A stretch of DNA of 5,292 nucleotides, taken from JBGPIT01 sp041485125 (GTDB taxonomy: Bacteria > Desulfobacterota > Binatia > UTPRO1). Below are positions 1 through 5,288 of the stretch, in pieces; positions within the stretch are counted from its first letter, which is position 1, and every line of letters starts with the position of its first letter. The position numbers and the translations under genes were made by a program. Below the pieces are notes generated by a model. It did no database searches. It was not told the DNA's origin and saw only the letters and a list, made by a program, of their open reading frames with translations. Where the stretch lies: positions 1-5,292 of the forward strand of contig JBGPIT010000368.1 in assembly GCA_041485125.1 (NCBI GenBank), given 5' to 3'.

Positions 1-1452
1 GCCTCGGCGATGATCCTCGACGAGATCCGCGCCCGCCTCGGCTACCTCGTCGCGGTCGGCCTCGAGTACCTGAGCCTCGACCGTCAGTCGCGCACGCTCT
101 CGGGCGGCGAGCTCGAGCGCGTCGATCTCACCACCGCCGTCGGCTCGTCGCTGGTGAACACGCTCTACGTCCTCGACGAGCCGTCGATCGGCCTCCACCC
201 GCGCGACAGCGCCCGCCTGATCCGCCTCATGCGCGACCTGTGCGCGCGCCGGAACACCGTGGTCGTCGTCGAGCACGATCCCGAGATCATCGCCGCGGCC
301 GACTATATCGTCGACATGGGACCGGGCGCTGGCGCCGCCGGCGGCGAGGTCGTCGCGCAGGGCAGCGTCGCGTCGATCCTCGACGAGCCGCGCTCACTCA
401 CCGGCCGCTATCTCGCCGGCACCATGCGCATCCCGCTCCCGGCGCGCCGGCGTCCGCTGCTGCCGACGTTGAGCGTGACGATCCGCAACGCCCGCGCGCA
501 CAACCTGCGCGGCATCGACGTCACGATCCCGCTCGCGCGCATGGTCGTCATCACCGGCGTCTCGGGCTCCGGGAAGAGCACGCTCGTAGAAGAGGTGCTC
601 TACCGCGGCCTGCTCCGTCGCAAGGGCCTGCCGACGCCGCCGCCCGGCGCCTGCGACGCGATCGACGGCGCCGAGAAGATCGCCGAGGTGAATTTCGTCG
701 ACCAGACCCCGATCGGCTCGACCCCGCGCGCGAACGCCGCCACCTACATGAAGATGTTCGACTCGGTGCGCCGCCTGTTCGCGGCGACGGAGCGGGCACG
801 GCTGCGCGGCTTCAGCGCCGCGACCTTCTCCTTCAACATCGAGGGCGGCCGCTGCGACACCTGCCACGGCGACGGCTTCGAGCAGGTCGAGATGCAGTTC
901 CTCTCCGACGTGCTCCTGGTCTGCGCCGCCTGCAACGGCCGGCGCTACGGGCCGGACGTGCTCGAGATCGAGTATCGCGGCAAGAGCATCGCCGACGTCC
1001 TCGACCTCACCGTCGCCGAGGCAGTCGCGTTTTTTGCCGATCAGCTGGAGATCGCGCGCGCGGTGCAGCCGCTGCTCGACGTCGGCCTCGGCTATCTCCG
1101 CCTGGGCCAGCCGCTCAGCACGCTCTCGGCCGGCGAGTCGCAGCGCATCAAGCTCGCCGCGCACCTCGGCCGCGACGGCAAGGCGCATACGCTCTTCGTC
1201 TTCGACGAGCCGACCACGGGGCTCCACCTGCACGACATCGCGCGCCTGATCGCGGCCTTCGACAAGCTCGTCGAGCGCGGCCACTCGCTCCTCATCGTCG
1301 AGCACAACCTCGAGGTCATCAAGTGCGCCGACCACGTCATCGACCTCGGACCCGAGGGCGGCGACGGCGGCGGCGACCTAGTCGCGGCCGGCACGCCCGA
1401 GGAGATCGCCGCTTGTGCCGCGTCGCATACCGGCCGCTATCTGCGCGAGATC
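1..1452 (+). other. UvrA unit A (partial): C-terminal half of the first fused copy
   Basis: This segment aligns with residues about 941-1416 of the second unit with an almost constant offset of 938-940 residues, the length of one UvrA, so the gene is a true tandem repeat. The first ATPase half keeps Walker B (VLDEPSIGLH, 54-63), but the residues after its signature read LERVDL where ordinary UvrA has (A/V)QR(I/V)xL. The second ATPase half has an intact Walker A (183-191) and zinc finger, but its signature reads LSAGE (372-376, codon gcc at 1129-1131) instead of LSGGE. The Q-loop motif reads DQTPIGSTPR (231-240) where unit B has the usual DQSPIGRTPR. The N-terminal half of this unit (first Walker A, UvrB-binding region, first zinc finger) lies upstream of the window. 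Confidence 0.9.
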
Positions 1453-4314
1453 TTGAAGCCGCCGAGCCGGCGCGTCGCCGCACCGCCGCGGGCGGTGCCG
1501 TCGGAAGACCGCAACCTGATCCGCGTCCGCGGCGCGCGCGAGCACAATCTGCGCGAGCTCTCGATCGACCTGCCACGCGACCAGATGATCGTCATCACCG
1601 GTCTCTCCGGCTCGGGCAAGTCGACGCTCGCCTTCGACGTGATCTTCGCGGAGGGCCAGCGCCGCTACCTCGAGAGCCTGTCGACCTACGTCCGGCAGTT
1701 CATGAAGATCCTGCCGCGACCCGACGTCGACCACGTGAGCGGCATCCCGCCGACGGTCGCGATCGAGCAGCGCTTGAGCCGCGGCGGGCGCAAGTCGACG
1801 GTCGCGACGGTGACGGAGGTCTACCACTACCTGCGCCTGCTCTACGCCAAGCTCGGCGTGCAGCACTGCGTGCGCTGCGATCAGCCTATCCGGCCGCTGC
1901 CGCGGAGCGAGATCGCCGAACGCTTGCGCGAGCGCCTCGGCGGCGCCGAGGCGCTGCTGCTCGCGCCGGTCGTGCGCGGTCGCAAAGGCTTCCACCTCGA
2001 CGTGCTGCGCGCCGCGCGCCGGCTCAAGTACAAGCACGCGCGCATCGACGGCACCGTCGTCGCGCTCGAGCCGCTGCCGCAGCTCGACCGCTACCGCGAG
2101 CACGACATCGACGTCGTGGTCGCGCGTCTCGACGCGCGCGTCGCGCCCGAGCGCTTCGCCCGCGCGGTCGCCGACGCGCTCCGCCTGGGCGGCGGCGTGG
2201 TCGTCGCGCTGGCGCGGAGCGGCGCGCACGTCTTCAGCGAGCGTCTCTTCTGCGCCGCGTGCGGCGTCGGCTACGACGTCCTCGATCCGCGCCTGTTCTC
2301 GTTCAACAGCCGCCAGGGCGCGTGCGCGGGCTGCCGCGGCCTCGGCGTGACGACCGAGCTCGATCCCGATCTGGTCGTGCCCGATCCCGAGCTCTCGCTC
2401 CGCGACGGCGCCTTACAGGCGCTGCGCGAGCTCCAGCTCCCGAAGGACGAGAAGCGTCTCCTGACAAGCCTGAAGCGCGTCGCGGTGCCGCTCGATCAGC
2501 CGTTCCGGCGCTTGACCGCGCGCCAGCGCCGCCTCGTCCTCGACGGCAACGACGACGGCGTCGAGGGCGTCATGCCGTTGCTCCGTCGCTACGCCTTCGC
2601 CGAAGAAGAAGGCGACGGCGAGGCCGACGGCATGGTCGCGGAGCCGTACCGGCCGTACATCACGGCGCGGCCGTGCGCGACGTGCGACGGCACACGCTTG
2701 AACCCACGCGCGCGGGCGGTACGGGTGCAAGACGCAGCGCTTCCCGAGGTCGTCGCGCAGACCGTCGACGAGTGCGCCGTGACGGTCGCACGCTGGCGCT
2801 TCGGCGCGCGCGACCAGGAGATCGCCAAGGACATCGTCGCCGAGCTCGCGCCGCGCCTGCGCTTTCTCTCCTCGGTCGGCCTCGGCTACCTCACGCTCGA
2901 CCGCAGCGCCGATACGCTCTCGGGCGGCGAGGCGCAGCGCATCCGGCTCGCGGCGCAGCTCGGCTCGAACCTGCGCGGCGCCTGCTATGTCCTCGACGAG
3001 CCGACGATCGGGCTGCACCCGCGTGACAACGCCTTGCTGCTCGCGAGCCTGCGCGAGCTCACCGCCCGCCACAACACGGTGCTGATCGTCGAGCACGACG
3101 AGGCGACGATCGCCGAGGCCGATCTCGTCGTCGATCTCGGTCCCGGCGCCGGCCACGACGGCGGCACGCTGGTCGCGATGGGCTCTCCGCAGCAGATCGC
3201 CGCCGACCCCGCGTCGCTCACCGGTCGCTATCTCGGCGTCGTGCGCGAGCGGGCGCGGCCGGCGCGGCCGACCGAGCGCTTGCCGCAGATCACCGTCCAC
3301 GGTGCGCGCTCGCACAACTTGAAAGACGTGACGGTGCGCTTTCCGCTCGGCGCGTGGACGTGCGTCACCGGCGTCTCCGGCTCGGGCAAGAGCACCTTGG
3401 TGAAAGACGTCCTCTACAACGGGCTCCGCCGCGCCAAGGGACTCGCGGCCGCGCGACCGGGACCGCACCGCAAGATCACCGGCCACGAGGCGATCGAGCG
3501 CGTCGTCGAGGTCGACCAGAGCCCGATCGGGCGCACGCCGCGCTCGATCCCGGCGTCGTACGTCGGCTTCTGGGACGAGATCCGTCGCCTCTTCACACGC
3601 ACCGTCGAGGCGCGCGCGCGCGGTTACGCACCGGGGCGCTTCTCCTTCAACGTCGCGGGCGGACGTTGCGAAGCGTGCGCCGGCCAAGGCCGCATCCGCA
3701 TGCAGATGAGCTTCCTGCCGGAGACGTCGGTCGCGTGCGACAGCTGCAACGGCCGGCGCTTCACCGACGAGACCCTGCAGGTCACCTACGCCGGCAAGAC
3801 GATCGCCGATGTGCTCGCCTTGACGGTCGACGAGGCGCTCGGCGTGTTCGCCCCGGTGCCGGCGATCGCGAGACCGCTGGCGTTGCTGCAAGAGATCGGC
3901 CTCGGCTACCTGACGATCGGCCAGCCCAGCAACACGCTCTCCGGCGGCGAGGCACAACGCATCAAGCTCGCCGCGGAGCTCGGGCGCAGCGGACCTGGTC
4001 GCACCTTGTTCGTCCTCGACGAGCCCACGACCGGGCTGCACTTCGCCGACGTCGACCGCTTGATCGGCGCCCTGCACCGCTTGGTCGATCAGGGCAACAC
4101 GCTCGTCGTGGTCGAGCACAACCTCGACGTGCTGCGCGCGGCGGATCACCTCATCGATCTCGGACCGGAGGCGGGCGAGGCCGGTGGTGAGATCGTCGCC
4201 GAAGGCCCACCCGAGAAGCTCGCCGCACGGCCCGGCAAGTCGCACACGGCACGCTGGCTGGCGCGTCCTGCCCCGCTCGAGGCAATCGCGCCACGCACGG
4301 CGCGGCGCGGCTGA
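1..4314 (+). CDS. uvrA: Double-length (tandem-fused) UvrA excinuclease ABC subunit A, 5' end cut by window edge
   Basis: UvrA is the ATP-driven damage sensor of nucleotide excision repair: it scans DNA, loads UvrB at lesions and leaves before UvrC cuts. The frame is open from base 1 (Ala-Ser-Ala precede the ATG at 10), so that ATG is internal; the stop is TGA 4312-4314. Residues are counted from that ATG (1434 visible). First unit, partial: ABC signature 30-34, Walker B 54-58, His loop H89, second Walker A 183-191, zinc finger C282/C285/C305/C308, signature 372-376, Walker B 397-401, H432. Linker about 482-501. Second unit, complete: Walker A 531-539, zinc finger C748/C751/C772/C775, signature 970-974, Walker B 994-998, H1029, Walker A 1121-1129, zinc finger C1220/C1223/C1243/C1246, signature 1310-1314, Walker B 1335-1339, H1370. 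Ordinary UvrA is about 940 residues; this protein should approach 1,880, so about 440 residues are missing. Long UvrA forms of this kind are known in some bacteria. Identity as UvrA is near certain. Confidence 0.97.
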   Translation, partial: ASAMILDEIRARLGYLVAVGLEYLSLDRQSRTLSGGELERVDLTTAVGSSLVNTLYVLDEPSIGLHPRDSARLIRLMRDLCARRNTVVVVEHDPEIIAAADYIVDMGPGAGAAGGEVVAQGSVASILDEPRSLTGRYLAGTMRIPLPARRRPLLPTLSVTIRNARAHNLRGIDVTIPLARMVVITGVSGSGKSTLVEEVLYRGLLRRKGLPTPPPGACDAIDGAEKIAEVNFVDQTPIGSTPRANAATYMKMFDSVRRLFAATERARLRGFSAATFSFNIEGGRCDTCHGDGFEQVEMQFLSDVLLVCAACNGRRYGPDVLEIEYRGKSIADVLDLTVAEAVAFFADQLEIARAVQPLLDVGLGYLRLGQPLSTLSAGESQRIKLAAHLGRDGKAHTLFVFDEPTTGLHLHDIARLIAAFDKLVERGHSLLIVEHNLEVIKCADHVIDLGPEGGDGGGDLVAAGTPEEIAACAASHTGRYLREILKPPSRRVAAPPRAVPSEDRNLIRVRGAREHNLRELSIDLPRDQMIVITGLSGSGKSTLAFDVIFAEGQRRYLESLSTYVRQFMKILPRPDVDHVSGIPPTVAIEQRLSRGGRKSTVATVTEVYHYLRLLYAKLGVQHCVRCDQPIRPLPRSEIAERLRERLGGAEALLLAPVVRGRKGFHLDVLRAARRLKYKHARIDGTVVALEPLPQLDRYREHDIDVVVARLDARVAPERFARAVADALRLGGGVVVALARSGAHVFSERLFCAACGVGYDVLDPRLFSFNSRQGACAGCRGLGVTTELDPDLVVPDPELSLRDGALQALRELQLPKDEKRLLTSLKRVAVPLDQPFRRLTARQRRLVLDGNDDGVEGVMPLLRRYAFAEEEGDGEADGMVAEPYRPYITARPCATCDGTRLNPRARAVRVQDAALPEVVAQTVDECAVTVARWRFGARDQEIAKDIVAELAPRLRFLSSVGLGYLTLDRSADTLSGGEAQRIRLAAQLGSNLRGACYVLDEPTIGLHPRDNALLLASLRELTARHNTVLIVEHDEATIAEADLVVDLGPGAGHDGGTLVAMGSPQQIAADPASLTGRYLGVVRERARPARPTERLPQITVHGARSHNLKDVTVRFPLGAWTCVTGVSGSGKSTLVKDVLYNGLRRAKGLAAARPGPHRKITGHEAIERVVEVDQSPIGRTPRSIPASYVGFWDEIRRLFTRTVEARARGYAPGRFSFNVAGGRCEACAGQGRIRMQMSFLPETSVACDSCNGRRFTDETLQVTYAGKTIADVLALTVDEALGVFAPVPAIARPLALLQEIGLGYLTIGQPSNTLSGGEAQRIKLAAELGRSGPGRTLFVLDEPTTGLHFADVDRLIGALHRLVDQGNTLVVVEHNLDVLRAADHLIDLGPEAGEAGGEIVAEGPPEKLAARPGKSHTARWLARPAPLEAIAPRTARRG
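1453..1512 (+). other. Inter-unit linker of the fused UvrA
   Basis: Residues 482-501 lie between the C-terminal helix of unit A (ending around GRYLREIL) and the first strand of unit B (NLIRVRGAREHNLREL). The stretch is rich in Pro, Arg and Ala and holds no recognisable motif, as expected of a flexible tether. Its boundaries are inferred from where similarity to single-copy UvrA stops and restarts, so they are good to a few residues only. Confidence 0.75.
1513..4314 (+). other. UvrA unit B (complete second copy, canonical motifs)
   Basis: Residues 502-1434 (about 933) form a full-length UvrA unit. In order: Walker A GLSGSGKST 531-539; the EGQRRYLESLSTYVRQF region 548-564; GGRKSTVATVTE 592-603, the long-UvrA version of the usual PRSTVGTVTE; a UvrB-binding region about 612-745 containing LAPVVRGRKG 651-660 and an extra CxxC pair C620/C623; zinc finger C748/C751/C772/C775; a PCATCDGTRL block with C889/C892; canonical LSGGEAQR 970-977; Walker B; second Walker A 1121-1129; the DNA-contacting C-terminal zinc finger C1220-C1246; a second canonical LSGGEAQR 1310-1317; Walker B VLDEPTTGLH; His loop. 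All four ATPase motif sets look intact, so this unit should be catalytically competent by itself. C620/C623 may share a structural zinc with C889/C892; that is inference. Confidence 0.93.
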
Positions 4315-4452
4315 GCCGCGCAACAGGCGCCGTCGAGACACGACCGAGGGCTCGGCCGACCGCATGCGCCTCCCCGCCCCGAGGCGGCGCCCCTCATCTG
4401 CAAACAATCGATTACGGCGGCGAGAAATCCTCGTATCCGGTGCGGGATTTTC
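4315..4452. other. Intergenic stretch after uvrA with GC-rich stem-loops; no clear terminator
   Basis: Two small perfect inverted repeats are visible: CCGAG 4344-4348 with CTCGG 4351-4355, and CGCCTC 4367-4372 with GAGGCG 4381-4386 around an 8-base loop. A wider pairing, GGCGCCG 4327-4333 with CGGCGCC 4385-4391, is also possible. None is followed by a T-run, so an intrinsic terminator is not demonstrated. From about 4395 the composition becomes visibly more AT-rich (AAACAATCGATTA, GAAATCC, GGATTTTCTTG), as expected just upstream of a promoter. No coding sequence is supported here. Confidence 0.4.
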
Positions 4453-4482
4453 TTGACAGTCGTGACGGAACAACGTTACGTA
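4453..4482 (+). promoter_or_regulatory. Candidate sigma-70-type promoter for the dodecin-like gene
   Basis: A perfect -35 consensus TTGACA occupies 4453-4458, within an AT-richer patch. The -10 is poor: TTACGT (4476-4481) at 17-bp spacing or TACGTA (4477-4482) at 18-bp spacing, each matching TATAAT at only two positions. The transcript would start near 4488-4490 and carry a leader of roughly 90 bases before the ATG at 4582. The box is the main support; the weak -10 keeps confidence low. Confidence 0.38.
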
Positions 4483-4494
4483 CCGGGTCCGGTA
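4481..4494. promoter_or_regulatory. Perfect inverted repeat, operator-like
   Basis: TACCGG-GT-CCGGTA is a perfect 6-bp inverted repeat with a 2-base centre. It overlaps the -10/start region of the candidate promoter, where a dimeric repressor would bind. It could equally be chance in a GC-rich intergenic region; no regulator is encoded in the window. Confidence 0.25.
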
Positions 4495-4500
4495 GCGGTG

Positions 4501-4559
4501 GCGGAGTCTCAGGGGTGCTGCAACGCGCAACCAGGATTCCGCGGCTGTCACCGCGCTTC
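4501..4559 (+). promoter_or_regulatory. Possible structured 5' leader with partial resemblance to the SAH riboswitch core
   Basis: Seen: an 8-bp helix GCGGAGUC (4501-4508) with GAUUCCGC (4535-4542), one G-U pair. Inside it lie GGGGUGCUGCAA (4512-4523) and CCAGG (4531-4535). After a 10-base linker, GCGCUUC (4553-4559) can pair with GGGGUGC (4512-4518) as a pseudoknot with three G-U pairs. From memory, the S-adenosylhomocysteine riboswitch has this order: P1 strand, GAGCGYUGC, CCAGG, P1 strand, short linker, GCGCUC pairing back. Against: no convincing P2 arm can be built in 4522-4531, the base just before the 3' pseudoknot strand is C4552 rather than G, and the downstream gene is not a methyl-cycle gene. 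An alternative hairpin CGCGG/CCGCG (4540-4544/4551-4555) competes with P1. Treat it as a possible structured leader, not an assigned riboswitch. Confidence 0.2.
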
Positions 4560-4581
4560 TGGTGCGACACCACGCAGGGTC

Positions 4582-4893
4582 ATGAACGACGGATTCCGTG
4601 TTTCGCAAGACCACGCGCGCACCATCCCGGAAGCTCCTGCTATCTCGCCGCCCCCCGAACGCCCGACCGCCGAGTTCGTGGGCGCCTCCGACGAGACGAT
4701 CGGCGAGGCCGTACGGCGGGCGCTGGCGCGCGCCGCGCGGGCATTCCGAACGCTCGAGGGCGTCGGCGTCCTGATCGTGCCGCAGATCAACCGCCAACGC
4801 GGCGCACCGCGGTTCCGCGTCACGCTCAAGGTGACGCCGCCGGCGGAATGGCGCCGGGCCGCAGCCGCGCCGCGCGCCAACGGCACCAGCTGA
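4582..4893 (+). CDS. Dodecin-fold (dodecin-like) small protein lacking the flavin-contact residues
   Basis: A 103-residue protein. Residues about 31-84 match the dodecin family: a first strand with EFVGAS, an amphipathic helix (TIGEAVRRALARAARAFRTL, 39-58), then two strands ending RFRVTLKV. Dodecins are about 65-75 residues and form hollow 12-mers that store flavins in the cytoplasm. The segment 56-84 aligns without gaps to typical dodecins, but the Trp that stacks on the flavin (Trp36 in Halobacterium salinarum dodecin) is G60 and the conserved Gln (Gln55) is R79, so flavin binding is doubtful. A Pro-rich N-terminal extension of about 30 residues and an Ala/Arg tail flank the domain. I chose the ATG at 4582; AGGG at 4576-4579 is only 2 bases upstream, a poor ribosome site. 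The frame stays open to a TTG at 4453, but those upstream residues (several Cys, no domain) look non-coding. Gene reality about 0.8, family about 0.75. Confidence 0.72.
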   Translation: MNDGFRVSQDHARTIPEAPAISPPPERPTAEFVGASDETIGEAVRRALARAARAFRTLEGVGVLIVPQINRQRGAPRFRVTLKVTPPAEWRRAAAAPRANGTS

Positions 4894-4912
4894 TCGCGCT
4901 CAGCGTTTGGTG
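4884..4912. terminator. Stem-loop shared by two convergent genes, possible bidirectional terminator
   Basis: CACCAGCTGA (4884-4893) pairs with TCAGC (4900-4904) plus TGGTG (4908-4912), giving 10 bp around a 6-base loop (TCGCGC), with a 3-base bulge GTT on the right arm. The stop codon of the dodecin-like gene (4891-4893) and that of the DUF971 gene (4900-4902 on the opposite strand) face each other in the stem. No T-run follows on either strand, so it may be a factor-dependent or weak terminator, or an mRNA-end stabiliser. Confidence 0.42.
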
Positions 4913-5229
4913 ATCGGGTACTCGGGCTCGCCGGCGCAATGGGCGCACCGGCAGAGCGCGCGCAGCTCGTCGCCGACGAGGAGCGTCTCGTGTCCATCGG
5001 CCCAGCGAAAGAGCAACGTCACGTCGCCGATGCGGCGCATCTCGACGACCTGCAGCGCCGCCTCCGCGACGTCGCCGGTACGCGCGGCGCAGACATCGCA
5101 CGGGCAATGCAGCCGCAGCTCGCGGTACGGGAGAATGCTCTGGTGCCCGTCCGCCCAGTCGATGCCGACGGCGTAGCGGCCGACCTCTTTCAGGGTCTTC
5201 ATCGTCGTGCCCGGCATCGGCGCGCTCAT
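4900..5229 (-). CDS. DUF971 / gamma-butyrobetaine hydroxylase-like N-terminal domain protein
   Basis: A 109-residue protein made of two similar halves. Half 1 (16-47) carries VGRYAVGIDWADGH, then an ELR motif and CPCDVC (C42, C44, C47). Half 2 (about 65-98) carries a second WADGH (76-80), a second ELR and CRCAHC (C93, C95, C98). The W-x-DGH...LR..CxCxxC pattern is that of PF06155 (DUF971), which also forms the N-terminal zinc domain of gamma-butyrobetaine hydroxylase, where the CxCxxC cysteines plus one His hold the metal. As a stand-alone protein its function is not established; some relatives lie near Fe-S or Mrp-type genes, but no such neighbour is visible here. A cytoplasmic, probably zinc-binding protein is likely (no signal peptide or membrane segment). 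The ATG at 5229 is preferred over in-frame Met4/Met5-region and Met10 starts because only it has a GAAGG ribosome site 4 bases upstream. Convergent with the dodecin-like gene, 6 bp apart. Confidence 0.85.
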   Translation of the reverse strand: MSAPMPGTTMKTLKEVGRYAVGIDWADGHQSILPYRELRLHCPCDVCAARTGDVAEAALQVVEMRRIGDVTLLFRWADGHETLLVGDELRALCRCAHCAGEPEYPITKR

Positions 5230-5233
5230 GCGA

Positions 5234-5238
5234 CCTTC
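5234..5238 (-). promoter_or_regulatory. Ribosome binding site of the DUF971 gene
   Basis: GAAGG on the minus strand lies 4 bases upstream of the ATG at 5229-5227. It is the clearest Shine-Dalgarno match in the window and selects this start over the internal Met codons. Confidence 0.6.
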
Positions 5239-5258
5239 ATGGCACAGCGTTCGTACCG

Positions 5259-5287
5259 TTGACAGCGTCTCGGACGGACGCGAGGAT
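5259..5287 (+). promoter_or_regulatory. Candidate rightward promoter leading out of the window
   Basis: A perfect TTGACA (5259-5264) is followed after 17 bp by GAGGAT (5282-5287), which matches TATAAT at three positions. It would drive a gene beyond the right edge, divergent from the DUF971 gene. It is the second perfect TTGACAG on the plus strand; the other is at 4453, and both are intergenic. Confidence 0.33.
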
Positions 5288-5288
5288 A
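5283..5288 (-). promoter_or_regulatory. Possible -10 box for the DUF971 gene
   Basis: Read on the minus strand this is TATCCT, four of six matches to TATAAT, about 54 bases upstream of the ATG. Its -35 would fall outside the window, so the promoter cannot be confirmed. It shares bases with the possible -10 of the rightward promoter. Confidence 0.2.

Noticed and set aside
240..3026. A 928-codon plus-strand frame inside uvrA
   Set aside because: It is frame-shifted relative to uvrA and encodes an Arg/Pro/Ala-rich low-complexity product with no recognisable domain; it is a GC-bias artefact.
4422..4454. Hairpin GAAATCC / GGATTT(T)C as a uvrA terminator
   Set aside because: The stem is AT-rich and short, has a 14-base loop and a bulge, and its T-run is part of the stem rather than following it; it also merges with the TTGACA box.
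4500..4575. Cobalamin, TPP or glycine riboswitch in the leader, suggested by GGGGTGC and GGCTGTCACCGCG
   Set aside because: The conserved cores of those classes (B12 box, CTGAGA with ACCC, tandem glycine aptamer motifs) are not present in the required order.
4453..4581. A 43-residue N-terminal extension of the dodecin-like protein from a TTG at 4453
   Set aside because: The TTG is part of the TTGACA box. The extension has no dodecin similarity and unusual Cys content, and overlaps the possible structured leader; the ATG at 4582 already gives an extended dodecin.
2413..4797. A 794-codon open frame on the minus strand running opposite uvrA and the dodecin-like leader
   Set aside because: It lies antisense to a gene with clear conserved motifs. 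Its product is Arg/Ala/Asp-rich with no domain, as expected when high third-position GC removes stop codons from the opposite strand.
5226..5240. A four-codon upstream reading frame (ATG AAG GTC GCA TGA, minus strand) overlapping the DUF971 start by ATGA
   Set aside because: It is formed by the ribosome site itself and has no Shine-Dalgarno sequence of its own that I can see; such tiny frames are common by chance.
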